Positions 1-7,087 are shown, counted from the stretch's first letter. The stretch is 7,266 nt of DNA from an uncultured Collinsella sp. (GCA_900551205.1 URUW01000087.1:1-7266); one strand, 5' to 3'. Notes: a model not told the origin generated them from the letters alone. Program-made: numbers and translations.

Positions 1-234
1 CGGTGGTAGATTTCGGAACGTGTCCGTCAGCCCCGTTCCGAAAAGCGAGCCGCATGCAACGGCCAAGCCACGACAGGCCCCGGGAGAGCGGGGACACCGG
101 CTTAGGTTTATCGCGAGTTCCGCACGAACAGGAGGCCACTTAATGTGGCCTCCGTCGTGAGCAGGACTGTAGAGCAGGAAAGTTCATATGCGGCCGTTGG
201 CGCCCGGGCAGCGCCGGGGATCGCACCTTTGCGG
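1..234. ncRNA. structured non-coding region, candidate RNA gene (strand and family unknown)
   Basis: No convincing coding frame lies between the tsaD stop codon and the window edge, yet the stretch is dense in inverted repeats. These are a 10-bp hairpin at 11-20/34-43; CCAAGCC 63-69 with GGCTTAGG 99-106 (one bulge) enclosing CCCCG 78-82/CGGGG 89-93; a long hairpin at 116-168; and GGCGC 199-203/GCGCC 211-215. Two long-range pairings, 49-55 with 188-194 and 57-64 with 192-199, would hold the ends together. Unpaired segments are purine-rich on the plus strand (40-49, 83-88, 172-182), which mildly favours plus-strand transcription, convergent with tsaD. I see no promoter or U-run terminator. I could not match it to tmRNA, RNase P RNA, SRP RNA or a familiar riboswitch. 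It could instead be the long trailer of the tsaD transcript. Confidence 0.35.
116..168. repeat. long inverted repeat / hairpin downstream of tsaD
   Basis: A 9-bp perfect stem (GGAGGCCAC 131-139 with GTGGCCTCC 145-153, five-base loop) continues, after a small internal loop, through CACGA 123-127/TCGTG 155-159. It extends further to AGTTCC 116-121/GGACT 164-168 with one bulge. It could act as a transcription barrier or 3'-end stabiliser for the operon message, but no T run follows on either strand, so it is not a standard intrinsic terminator. It may instead be one arm of a larger structured RNA. Confidence 0.7.
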
Positions 235-2619
235 CTACAGCGTCATGTTCGGATCGGCATCGACGTCGAACGGCGAGATTTCTCCTCGGTCGAATTTACG
301 GCGAGCAACCTCTGCGATCATGGCGGCGTTGTCGGTGCACGCCGAAAGCGGTGGCACCGTTACGCGGATCCCCTGACGCCCGAGCTTCTTGATCATCATC
401 TCGCGCAGATGCGGATTAGCCGAGACACCACCGCCGATGCAATACTCCTTGCACCCGGTGGCGTGCAGGGCGTTTTTGGCCTTCTTGTACTGCACGTCAA
501 AGACCGCCGCCTCAAACGAGGCCGCTAGGTCGGGCAGGTGAATCGTGCGCCCGGCCTTGGTCTCCTGCTCGATGTAGAGCGTCACCGCCGTCTTGAGGCC
601 CGAAAGCGAGAAGCGATAGTCCCCCCTGCTGTTAAGCGCGCGAGGAAAATCGATCGCGCGGGGATTGCCCGTCTCGGCCAGCTTGGAGATGATGGGGCCA
701 CCGGGATAGCCCAGGCCCAGCGCCTTGGCCACCTTGTCGAAGGCCTCGCCCACGGCATCGTCGAGCGTCTCGCCGAGCACCTCGTAGTCTCCCCACGCCT
801 TGACGTGAACAAGCATGGTATGACCGCCCGAGACGAGCGTGAAGATAAACGGCGGCTTGAGATCGGGCTGCGCCAGCAAGTTGGCAAACAGGTGCCCCTC
901 CAGATGGTTGACGCATACGAGCGGCTTACCGGCAGCGTAGGCAAAGCCTTTGGCAAAGGCAACGCCCACCACGAGGGCGCCCACCAGGCCCGGACCCTGT
1001 GTCACGCCTACGGCGGCAAGCTCGCTGGGAGCAATGGCTCCACCCTCAAGACCAAGCGATGCTGCGGCATCCTCGAGTGCCGCGTCCACGACGCTCACGA
1101 TAACCTCAACGTGCTTGCGCGAAGCGATCTCGGGCACTACGCCGCCAAAACGGGCATGAAAATCGATCTGCGTCGAAACCTGATTGGCCAGCATATTACC
1201 GTCCGCGTCGATAATCGCCACAGCCGTCTCATCGCACGAACTCTCGATGGCAAGCACCAGGCGACGGCGCTCAATTTCGGCGCGCTCCTCAACGGTGCGC
1301 TCGGGTGCAAGTAGCGGCCATACACGCTGCTCAGCTGCCGTCGGCTCGGGCGAAGCATTGTCGACCGGAAGCACCAGGGGCAGCGGAGCCGTCATGACGA
1401 TGGCATCCTTGCCGGCACCATAGTAGCCGCGGCGCCGTCCTGCCTCGGTAAAGCCCAGAGCGTTATAAAGCGCGATCGCTCCCTCGTTGCCGTCCTCGAC
1501 CTCGAGCGAAGCCGTGGTGCAGCCGAGCATCTGGGCATCATAGCTCACATGCGACAGCAGCTTGCGGGCAATGCCCTCACGGCGATGTGCCGGGTCGACG
1601 GCGACATCCAGAATCTGCACATCACCGTCCACGACCATACCGCCGGCAAGGCCCAGCAGCTTGCCGTCGTCGTGTGCCACCCACCAACTACGCGGCGCAG
1701 CGACGTCCTCGCCCAGTTCGGACAGGAACATGCCCGGCGTCCACGCCTCGTGTCCGGCACCTTCAAAGCAGGCAACCTCCAGCGCGCTCGCGCCCTCGGC
1801 ATCCGCCGCGCCCATGGGACGGAACTGCAGATGACGACCGGCGAGCTCATCGGCAACGCCCGTAATTTCGCTCTGTGCACTCTCGGCAAGACCAAGACGC
1901 TTGCGCTCGTTTTCCTCGGCATCCGAAAGGCGCGTGTAAATCGGCAGGACGCGGGCCGGATCGCCGTCACCCGCAGCGTGCGCGAGCAGCAAGCCCTCGC
2001 CCGAAGGCCACCACAGGTCGCGCTCCACGCAGCGGGCGGTCTCGTCCTCACCCAGCAGCTTGCCATAGCGCACGAGACCGTCACCGGTCAGCTGAACCTG
2101 GTCCCAGTCCGCTGCTCGGCGCCACTCATCGAGCGCCACGGCGGCCTTGACCACGTGTTCGCGCTCAAATTGACGCTCGGGGCCCTCATCGACCAGCATA
2201 TACAGCGCCGGATATACCTCACCGCGCATAGCATCGGCCAAGATACCAAGCTTGCCGCGCACGCCAGCCTTCCACGCCGTCCAAGCGCAAGCGTCGAGCG
2301 TCGACACGCCCAGCAGCGGAACATTGGCACCACGCGCGAGGCCCTTGGCAGTGGAGATGCCGATGCGCACACCCGTAAAGGACCCCGGGCCGCGGCCGAC
2401 CACATAGCAGCCAACATCGCTGCGATCCAGACCGGCTTGAGCCAGCACGCCATCAACGGTATTCACGAGCTCAACGTTGGCGTGACGGCGACACATGTGG
2501 TCGCCACTCACGAGCTTCGTCTCGCCCGTCTGCCCATCAATCCAGCTTGCCGCGCAGGCAAGCATGTCGGTCGAAGTATCGAGCGCCACCACCAGCGCGT
2601 TGTCGTTATGCAAGCTCAT
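235..2619 (-). CDS. TsaB-RimI-TsaD triple-domain fusion protein (tRNA t6A37 synthesis plus ribosomal-protein N-acetyltransferase)
   Basis: One uninterrupted 794-residue reading frame joins three proteins that are normally separate. Residues about 8-240 are TsaB (ALDTS at 12-16, GRGPGSFTGVRIG at 75-87). Residues about 264-410 are a RimI-type GNAT acetyltransferase (acetyl-CoA loop RREGIA at 346-351, ALYNALGF at 383-390, YY at 399-400). Residues about 454-794 are full-length TsaD (SSCDET at 460-465, metal ligands H572 and H576 in HLEGH, SGGHT at 597-601, GGGVSAN at 729-735, D763 in CTDN). TsaD transfers threonylcarbamoyl from its AMP ester to A37 of tRNA, TsaB is its dimerisation partner, and RimI acetylates the N-terminal Ala of S18; all act in the cytosol. 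I chose the ATG at 2619 because AAGG lies 9 bases upstream; the frame could extend to a TTG at 2637. The start overlaps the end of tsaE by 14 bases. All key residues seen are intact, so the domains look functional. The domain calls are firm; the activity of the fused enzyme is inferred. Confidence 0.95.
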   Translation of the reverse strand: MSLHNDNALVVALDTSTDMLACAASWIDGQTGETKLVSGDHMCRRHANVELVNTVDGVLAQAGLDRSDVGCYVVGRGPGSFTGVRIGISTAKGLARGANVPLLGVSTLDACAWTAWKAGVRGKLGILADAMRGEVYPALYMLVDEGPERQFEREHVVKAAVALDEWRRAADWDQVQLTGDGLVRYGKLLGEDETARCVERDLWWPSGEGLLLAHAAGDGDPARVLPIYTRLSDAEENERKRLGLAESAQSEITGVADELAGRHLQFRPMGAADAEGASALEVACFEGAGHEAWTPGMFLSELGEDVAAPRSWWVAHDDGKLLGLAGGMVVDGDVQILDVAVDPAHRREGIARKLLSHVSYDAQMLGCTTASLEVEDGNEGAIALYNALGFTEAGRRRGYYGAGKDAIVMTAPLPLVLPVDNASPEPTAAEQRVWPLLAPERTVEERAEIERRRLVLAIESSCDETAVAIIDADGNMLANQVSTQIDFHARFGGVVPEIASRKHVEVIVSVVDAALEDAAASLGLEGGAIAPSELAAVGVTQGPGLVGALVVGVAFAKGFAYAAGKPLVCVNHLEGHLFANLLAQPDLKPPFIFTLVSGGHTMLVHVKAWGDYEVLGETLDDAVGEAFDKVAKALGLGYPGGPIISKLAETGNPRAIDFPRALNSRGDYRFSLSGLKTAVTLYIEQETKAGRTIHLPDLAASFEAAVFDVQYKKAKNALHATGCKEYCIGGGVSANPHLREMMIKKLGRQGIRVTVPPLSACTDNAAMIAEVARRKFDRGEISPFDVDADPNMTL

Positions 2620-3112
2620 CTTGTACAGCCTTATCAATCAAATGGGAAAGCTCCATTGCGCGGTCACCGTGCGCCTCGAGCGTTATCGTTCGCACATCAC
2701 TGTCGTCCTCGTCACGCTTGAGCGTCACCGAAAGATACTCATCCGTCAGCTCGTCCTGGAACTGTTCGCCCCACTCCAGCAGACAGGCACCCTCATAGCC
2801 CAGTACATCGAAAATGCCCGTATCCTCGAGCTCGTAAGCATGTTCCAGACGGTACAGGTCAAAGTGGAACAGCGGAATACGCCCTTGATCGTGAACGGCC
2901 ATGAGCGCAAACGTAGGACTCGTAACCATATGCCCATCGCCCAGCCCGCGCGAGACGCCCTTGGTAAAGTGAGTTTTGCCCACTCCCAGGCCACCGGTCA
3001 GGATGAGCACATCGCCGTCCTCAAGGCACGGTGCAATTAGCTCGCCAAAGTACTCCGTATCGGCAGCACAAGTCGTTTTGTAAGTACCTACCCCCAGGCG
3101 CTCCAGGGACAT
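2606..3112 (-). CDS. tsaE: tRNA threonylcarbamoyladenosine biosynthesis ATPase TsaE
   Basis: This 168-residue protein is the small P-loop ATPase that works with TsaB and TsaD in t6A37 synthesis, where ATP turnover resets the complex after each cycle. The Walker A motif GGLGVGKT is at 40-47, followed by TSPTF at 64-68, the family signature HFDLYR at 83-88 and EWGE at 113-116. Length is close to the usual 150-160 residues, with a slightly longer acidic C-terminal part (RDEDDSDV near 133-140). The ATG at 3112 has a strong AAGGAG ribosome site at 3118-3123, five bases upstream. It sits 12 bases after the glycosylase gene, and its last codons overlap the start of the TsaB-RimI-TsaD gene. Its direct partners are therefore encoded next and probably translated in a coupled way. 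Confidence 0.95.
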   Translation of the reverse strand: MSLERLGVGTYKTTCAADTEYFGELIAPCLEDGDVLILTGGLGVGKTHFTKGVSRGLGDGHMVTSPTFALMAVHDQGRIPLFHFDLYRLEHAYELEDTGIFDVLGYEGACLLEWGEQFQDELTDEYLSVTLKRDEDDSDVRTITLEAHGDRAMELSHLIDKAVQDELA

Positions 3113-3124
3113 ATATGCTCCTTA

Positions 3125-3745
3125 TTATTCCGAGGCGTCCTCTGGTGCGGGATGTCGCTCCAGATAATCGCCCAGCATCTTAAAGTCTTCCTCCAGCAGC
3201 TCCTGCCACGCCGGATTGCGCAGCGCTGCTGCCGGATGAAACGTCGGCATCACCACAAAATGCCCCATCTGATGGAACCTGCCGCGCAGCTTGGTAATGC
3301 CGATCTCGGTCTTGAGCACAAAGTGCGTTGCGGGGTTGCCGAGCGTCACGATGATATCGGGCCAGATGCTTCGAATCTGCTCGCGCAAAAACGGTGAGCA
3401 AGCCAGCACTTCCTCGGGGCGCGGATTGCGGTTTCCCGGCGGGCGGCACTTAAGCACGTTGGCAATGTAGACGTCTTCGCGTTTGAGCCCCGCCAGCGAC
3501 AAAATGCCGTTGAGGTCCTCGCCTGCCGCCCCCACAAAGGGCTCGCCCTGCAAATCCTCATTGCGGCCCGGCGCCTCGCCAATAAACATCACGCGAGCGT
3601 GGGGGTTTCCCACGCCAAACACGATGTTATGGCGCGACTGGTAAAGCTGGCAAAGGTGACAATCGCCCAGAACGGCCTCGATCTCCTCGAGTGCGACCTC
3701 ACGCGGCGCCTGATGGCTATGGCCGGGGATGTGCATGACGCCCAT
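3125..3745 (-). CDS. family-4 uracil-DNA glycosylase, iron-sulfur type
   Basis: The 206-residue product should excise uracil from DNA as the first step of base excision repair. It carries the four cysteines expected for the [4Fe-4S] cluster (C29 and C32 in CHLC, then C100 and C116). The family motif GEAPG is at 56-60, continuing into NEDLQGEPFVGAAG; NVLKCRPPGNRNP lies at 96-108 and FHPAAALRN at 169-177. This pattern separates family 4 from the Ung family and matches proteins often labelled phage SPO1 polymerase-related. The frame extends upstream to 3793 into alr, but the ATG at 3745 is preferred: TAGGAG at 3751-3756 lies five bases before it and contains the alr stop codon, a layout that suggests translational coupling. 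The acidic tail PAPEDASE follows the fold. The family call is firm; the exact damage range (uracil only, or others) cannot be read from sequence. Confidence 0.92.
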   Translation of the reverse strand: MGVMHIPGHSHQAPREVALEEIEAVLGDCHLCQLYQSRHNIVFGVGNPHARVMFIGEAPGRNEDLQGEPFVGAAGEDLNGILSLAGLKREDVYIANVLKCRPPGNRNPRPEEVLACSPFLREQIRSIWPDIIVTLGNPATHFVLKTEIGITKLRGRFHQMGHFVVMPTFHPAAALRNPAWQELLEEDFKMLGDYLERHPAPEDASE

Positions 3746-3753
3746 AGCGACTC

Positions 3754-4899
3754 CTACACGTAGACCTTGTCGAGACGCATACCAAAGCCGCAAGCGACCT
3801 CGTAGTTAATCGTGCCGCGTAGGCGCGCCATCTCGTCCATGGTAATCTCGGCATCTCCATCGCAGCCGACAATGATCATCTCGTCACCATACTCGGCCTC
3901 GGGAATCTCATGCGCCGGGTTGGACTGAATGGCGACCATAAACTGATCCATGCAGATATTGCCAACCTGATGCACGCGCTCGCCGCGATACAGCACATCC
4001 ATACGATTGGAAAGCGTACGCGATAGGCCGTCGGCATAACCGATCGGCAGCGTGCAGATCTGAACGCGCGTACGCGGTACGCGGTAGGTAAAACCGTAGC
4101 CCACGCCCTCGCCCATCGCAGGGTGTGCCACGCGCGTCACGCGCGCATGGACGCTCATAACGGGATCAAGCTGCATCACGCGACCACTCAGCTCACATGG
4201 CTGCAGACCATACAAACCGATGCCGGCACGAATCATGTCAAAGTGCATTGAAGAATCGAGCATCGAGGACGGCGTGTTGGCGCAGTGCACGATACCGCAC
4301 TCAAAGCCCGCATCCTTAATGGCCTGAACGGCCTCAGTAAAGCGCTGACACTGCAGTTTGTAGTCCCAGCCCGAAGGTTCATCGGCCGTGGCGAAGTGCG
4401 TAAATACGCCGTCGCACTGAATACCGCGATGGAAATTAATACCGCGGACAAAGTCGAGCACCTGCGTGTAATGTACGCCAATGCGGTTCATGCCCGTCTC
4501 GATGGCGAGATGATACTTGCCCACCTTGCCCGCCGCGACGGCACATTCGCCATACGCAAGAGCAAAGTCAGACGTATAGACCGAGGGCATGATATCAAAC
4601 TCGAGCAACGTCGGAATAGCCTCGATAGGCGGCTCGCTTAGGATGAGGACGGGTTTCGTAATCCCGCCCTGTCGGAGCTCAACGCCCTCGTTAACCGTCG
4701 CCACGGCAAACATGTCGGCACCGGCCGAATACATGATCTTGGCGCACTCAACAGCTCCATGACCATAAGCATCGGCCTTGACCACGCAGCACAGGCGCTG
4801 ACGCGGATTCAACAAGTTCTTATAGGCCCTCGTGTTGCGACGGAGCGCCCCGCGGTCGATCTCGACCCAGGACCAGCGCGTCAAATCGGCTTTATTCAT
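3754..4899 (-). CDS. alr: alanine racemase
   Basis: This 381-residue PLP enzyme interconverts L- and D-alanine, supplying D-Ala for peptidoglycan. The PLP lysine is K41 in VVKADAYGHG (39-48), and the second catalytic base is Y268 in GYGFTYR (267-273). TGMNRIG at 135-141 (R139), THFATADE at 167-174, VHCANTPSS at 204-212, IGYADG at 286-291 and GNICMDQ at 313-319 are all family landmarks. Length matches the usual 370-390. It starts two bases after the nnr stop, with only a weak ribosome site (GGATGA inside the end of nnr), so it probably depends on ribosomes finishing nnr. One oddity is A132: in the Geobacillus stearothermophilus enzyme the aligned position (HLK before MDTGM) is the carbamylated Lys129. 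The identification is firm; the effect of the substitution is inferred. Confidence 0.96.
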   Translation of the reverse strand: MNKADLTRWSWVEIDRGALRRNTRAYKNLLNPRQRLCCVVKADAYGHGAVECAKIMYSAGADMFAVATVNEGVELRQGGITKPVLILSEPPIEAIPTLLEFDIMPSVYTSDFALAYGECAVAAGKVGKYHLAIETGMNRIGVHYTQVLDFVRGINFHRGIQCDGVFTHFATADEPSGWDYKLQCQRFTEAVQAIKDAGFECGIVHCANTPSSMLDSSMHFDMIRAGIGLYGLQPCELSGRVMQLDPVMSVHARVTRVAHPAMGEGVGYGFTYRVPRTRVQICTLPIGYADGLSRTLSNRMDVLYRGERVHQVGNICMDQFMVAIQSNPAHEIPEAEYGDEMIIVGCDGDAEITMDEMARLRGTINYEVACGFGMRLDKVYV

Positions 4900-4901
4900 G
4901 A

Positions 4902-6518
4902 TTAGTCATCCGACCCTTCGTCCATGATTCCCAGATCTTCGAGCGCATCCTTTGCCGCCAGCTCCATGGCAGGACCGATCAAGTCGATAAGATCGGTCGC
5001 GATGACGCTCTTCTCACCATACTCCGTCGCCGCGGCAAAACCGGCGTAGCTGTGAAGTGCGACGGCGTACGAATACAGCAACTCCCAACGATCCATCTCG
5101 TCGCGCATGGTGGCAAGCGTGCCGGCCAAAATACCCGCGAGAACATCACCCGAACCGGCAGTTGCCAGAGAAGCCGGACCCGAGAGCGGCAGCAGCACAC
5201 GCTCAACGCCACAGATAGCCGTCGTCGGCCCCTTGGCAATGACCACCAGATTGTCGGAGCCTGCAGCCCAGACAACCTTCTGCGCGGCCGCAATCGCGGT
5301 ACCAAGGTCGTTCACCTCGTCACCGGCAACCAGGCGCGAAAGCTCACGATAGTGCGGCGTCATAACCAACGGCTGCTCGCGGCGATACATCTCGGGGTTA
5401 CTATCAATACCGTCAATGGCAATCTTAGCAAGGCAGTTGAGTGCATCGGCGTCCAAAATTAGCGGTACATCAAGCTCGAGCAAGCCCGAAACCACCTGCA
5501 TAGCGCCGGCAGACGTCGTCATACCGGGACCGCACAGCACGCAGCTGTACTTCTTTGCGATCTCGCACACCGTCATGCGCGCAGCGGCGCCAAAGGAGCC
5601 GCGGGAATCAGACGGAATAGCAAAGACCGGAATCGAAGGAAGTGCCATGCGAATGAGATTGGCGCAGGCGTCAGGAGCCGCGACTGCCACGTAACCAGCA
5701 CCCGCGCGAGCTGCAGACTTGGCCGCCATAATGGCAGCACCAGGATATTGCGCAGATCCGGCGACAATAAGCACGGAGCCACGGGAATACTTATCGATAT
5801 TCGATGGTAGCGGAGCAAAGTAATCAACTAAGTCACCGGGCTCGACAATCTCGGCGGCGTGGTCGACATCATCGATGACCTCGTCAAGACGGTCGTAAAG
5901 ATTGCCGCAGATCAAATCGCCAGCATACTCAGGACCATCAGCGCTATACAGACCAATCTTGGGCGCAATCATCGTCACCGTGCGCTCGGCACGAATGCAG
6001 TCGTCATCAACAACGCCCGTCTCTGCATTCAGGCCCGAGGGGACATCAATGGATACGACACAATCGGCGCATTCATTGACCGTAGGAATCCAAATGGAGA
6101 ACGGCGCACGCAGATTCCCGTGGAAACCGGTACCAAAAATGGCATCGACAACAACATCGGCCTTATCGATCAAAACCTCGAGTTCATCACGCGAGGGGCC
6201 GACGCAAACGTGCACATCGCGGCCGGCAGTACGACGAGCAACATGACGTGCCAGAGCAGCAGGAATCTCATCCGGTTCAACCGGAGAAACGATATCCACG
6301 TCCACACCCTTATGGCTCAGGATATCGGCGGCAACCCAACCGTCGCCGCCATTATTACCAAAACCGACCAAAACGAGAACCCGATCAGGATTGAGCTTCA
6401 AGACCTCGTTAGCGGCAAACTCACCCGCTAGCTCCATAAGCTCGGCCTTCGAAGTCCCTTCGCGTTCGATGATATCCTCGAGACGAACGACTTCTTCGGT
6501 ACTCAAAACCGGTTTCAT
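4902..6518 (-). CDS. nnr: bifunctional NAD(P)H-hydrate epimerase / ADP-dependent NAD(P)H-hydrate dehydratase
   Basis: This 538-residue protein repairs damaged NADHX and NADPHX. The N-terminal half (about 1-225) is the epimerase domain, with GNNGGDG at 54-60, VDAIFGTG at 124-131 and IDVPSGLNAETG at 157-168. The C-terminal half (about 228-515) is the ribokinase-like dehydratase, with KYSRGSVLIVAGS at 243-255, GPG at 330-332, DADAL at 356-360, TPH at 387-389, AKGPTT at 428-433 and AGSGDVLAGILAG at 454-466, where D458 is the expected catalytic aspartate. Length and domain order match the family. A minor deviation is TPHYRE, where TPHxGE is more usual. The ATG at 6518 follows the acpS stop codon with no gap, and TAGGAG at 6524-6529 lies five bases upstream inside acpS. 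The acidic tail DEGSDD is not part of either domain. The acpS-nnr-alr neighbourhood is common in Gram-positive bacteria. Confidence 0.95.
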   Translation of the reverse strand: MKPVLSTEEVVRLEDIIEREGTSKAELMELAGEFAANEVLKLNPDRVLVLVGFGNNGGDGWVAADILSHKGVDVDIVSPVEPDEIPAALARHVARRTAGRDVHVCVGPSRDELEVLIDKADVVVDAIFGTGFHGNLRAPFSIWIPTVNECADCVVSIDVPSGLNAETGVVDDDCIRAERTVTMIAPKIGLYSADGPEYAGDLICGNLYDRLDEVIDDVDHAAEIVEPGDLVDYFAPLPSNIDKYSRGSVLIVAGSAQYPGAAIMAAKSAARAGAGYVAVAAPDACANLIRMALPSIPVFAIPSDSRGSFGAAARMTVCEIAKKYSCVLCGPGMTTSAGAMQVVSGLLELDVPLILDADALNCLAKIAIDGIDSNPEMYRREQPLVMTPHYRELSRLVAGDEVNDLGTAIAAAQKVVWAAGSDNLVVIAKGPTTAICGVERVLLPLSGPASLATAGSGDVLAGILAGTLATMRDEMDRWELLYSYAVALHSYAGFAAATEYGEKSVIATDLIDLIGPAMELAAKDALEDLGIMDEGSDD

Positions 6519-7058
6519 CTATGCTCCTAGCGTATCTTGCGAAGCATCGCCCAGGTGCTCCGTCAATGCTGAATTCTGCAGCTGCTCGAGCTCATCTAAT
6601 ACAGAGCGAGCCTCTTTAAATGTCTGTGCAACGCGTTTCTTGGTGCTCACCTTTTCATCTTTTGGCTTAGGCCGAGCATCTTCGGTAATCGCGATGGCAT
6701 TCGCAACGGCCAAGTCTCCCGTAAGCGTAATGGAAAGAGCGACCTCAACAACGCCCAGTTCTTGAGCGATCTCGAGAGCACGGCCCGAAAGCAGCGCCTT
6801 CGGTTTGCCGAGTTTATCACGCGTTACCGAAACATCCTTGCGACCCACGCCTTGACTAAAACCCGTGCCGAGAGCTTTAAGCACCGCCTCGCGCGAAGCA
6901 AAGCGGCTCGCATAGTGAGCAGCGGGACGCGATGATGCATCGCAATACGCACGCTCTTCTTCGGTAAACACACGCCGAGCAAACGACGGCGTCTTTTCAA
7001 GAATTGATTTCATGCGGGAAATCTCGACGATATCAACGCCGATACCAGCTTCAGCCAT
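6519..7058 (-). CDS. acpS: holo-[acyl-carrier-protein] synthase with C-terminal extension
   Basis: The enzyme transfers 4'-phosphopantetheine from CoA to apo-acyl carrier protein, switching on fatty acid synthesis. GVDIVEISR at 7-15 holds the metal-binding D9, and FASREAVLKALGTG at 53-66 holds E57 and K61. SITLTGDLAVANAIAI at 109-124 forms the last strand of the fold. The normal domain ends near residue 126; typical family members are about 115-130 residues, so the charged tail from about 127 to 179 (rich in K, E, D, likely helical) is extra and unexplained. I chose the ATG at 7058 because a GGAGG ribosome site lies at 7064-7068 with five-base spacing; the ATG at 7070 overlaps that site and is unlikely. 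It is first in the operon, downstream of two candidate promoters. The family call is firm; the role of the tail is unknown. Confidence 0.93.
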   Translation of the reverse strand: MAEAGIGVDIVEISRMKSILEKTPSFARRVFTEEERAYCDASSRPAAHYASRFASREAVLKALGTGFSQGVGRKDVSVTRDKLGKPKALLSGRALEIAQELGVVEVALSITLTGDLAVANAIAITEDARPKPKDEKVSTKKRVAQTFKEARSVLDELEQLQNSALTEHLGDASQDTLGA

Positions 7059-7087
7059 GTTCACCTCCATATCGCACAGACTAAGTT

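Noticed and set aside
1..55. Possible minus-strand gene start at the ATG 53-55, open to the window edge
   Set aside because: Only 18 codons are visible, no ribosome site precedes it, and the stretch forms a 10-bp hairpin more in keeping with RNA structure.
131..153. Classical intrinsic terminator for the tsaD transcript
   Set aside because: The stem is strong, but no T run follows on either strand.
1..234. tmRNA, RNase P RNA, SRP RNA, 6S RNA or a cobalamin/TPP riboswitch
   Set aside because: I looked for the conserved cores of these classes on both strands and did not find them; the branched fold also differs from the single long hairpin of 6S RNA.
538..1314. 258-codon plus-strand open frame
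   Set aside because: It lies wholly opposite TsaD, whose motifs are clear. The plus-strand product shows no family features.
2620..2637. TTG start for the fusion gene at 2637
   Set aside because: It has a poorer ribosome site, and the added residues IRLYK are not part of TsaB. The ATG at 2619 has AAGG nine bases upstream. The alternative is not excluded.
1549..2721. 390-codon plus-strand open frame
   Set aside because: It is antisense to the TsaB and RimI domains and to tsaE. Its translation has no recognisable motif, and it is explained by high GC and codon bias of the true gene on the other strand.
3746..3793. Longer start for the glycosylase at 3793
   Set aside because: It would overlap alr by 40 bases and add a non-family leader, while the ATG at 3745 has a well-spaced TAGGAG site.
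5859..6431. 190-codon plus-strand open frame
   Set aside because: It lies opposite the conserved epimerase domain of nnr and is a shadow frame.
7059..7070. Upstream ATG for acpS at 7070
   Set aside because: The codon lies at the ribosome site GGAGG that serves the ATG at 7058.
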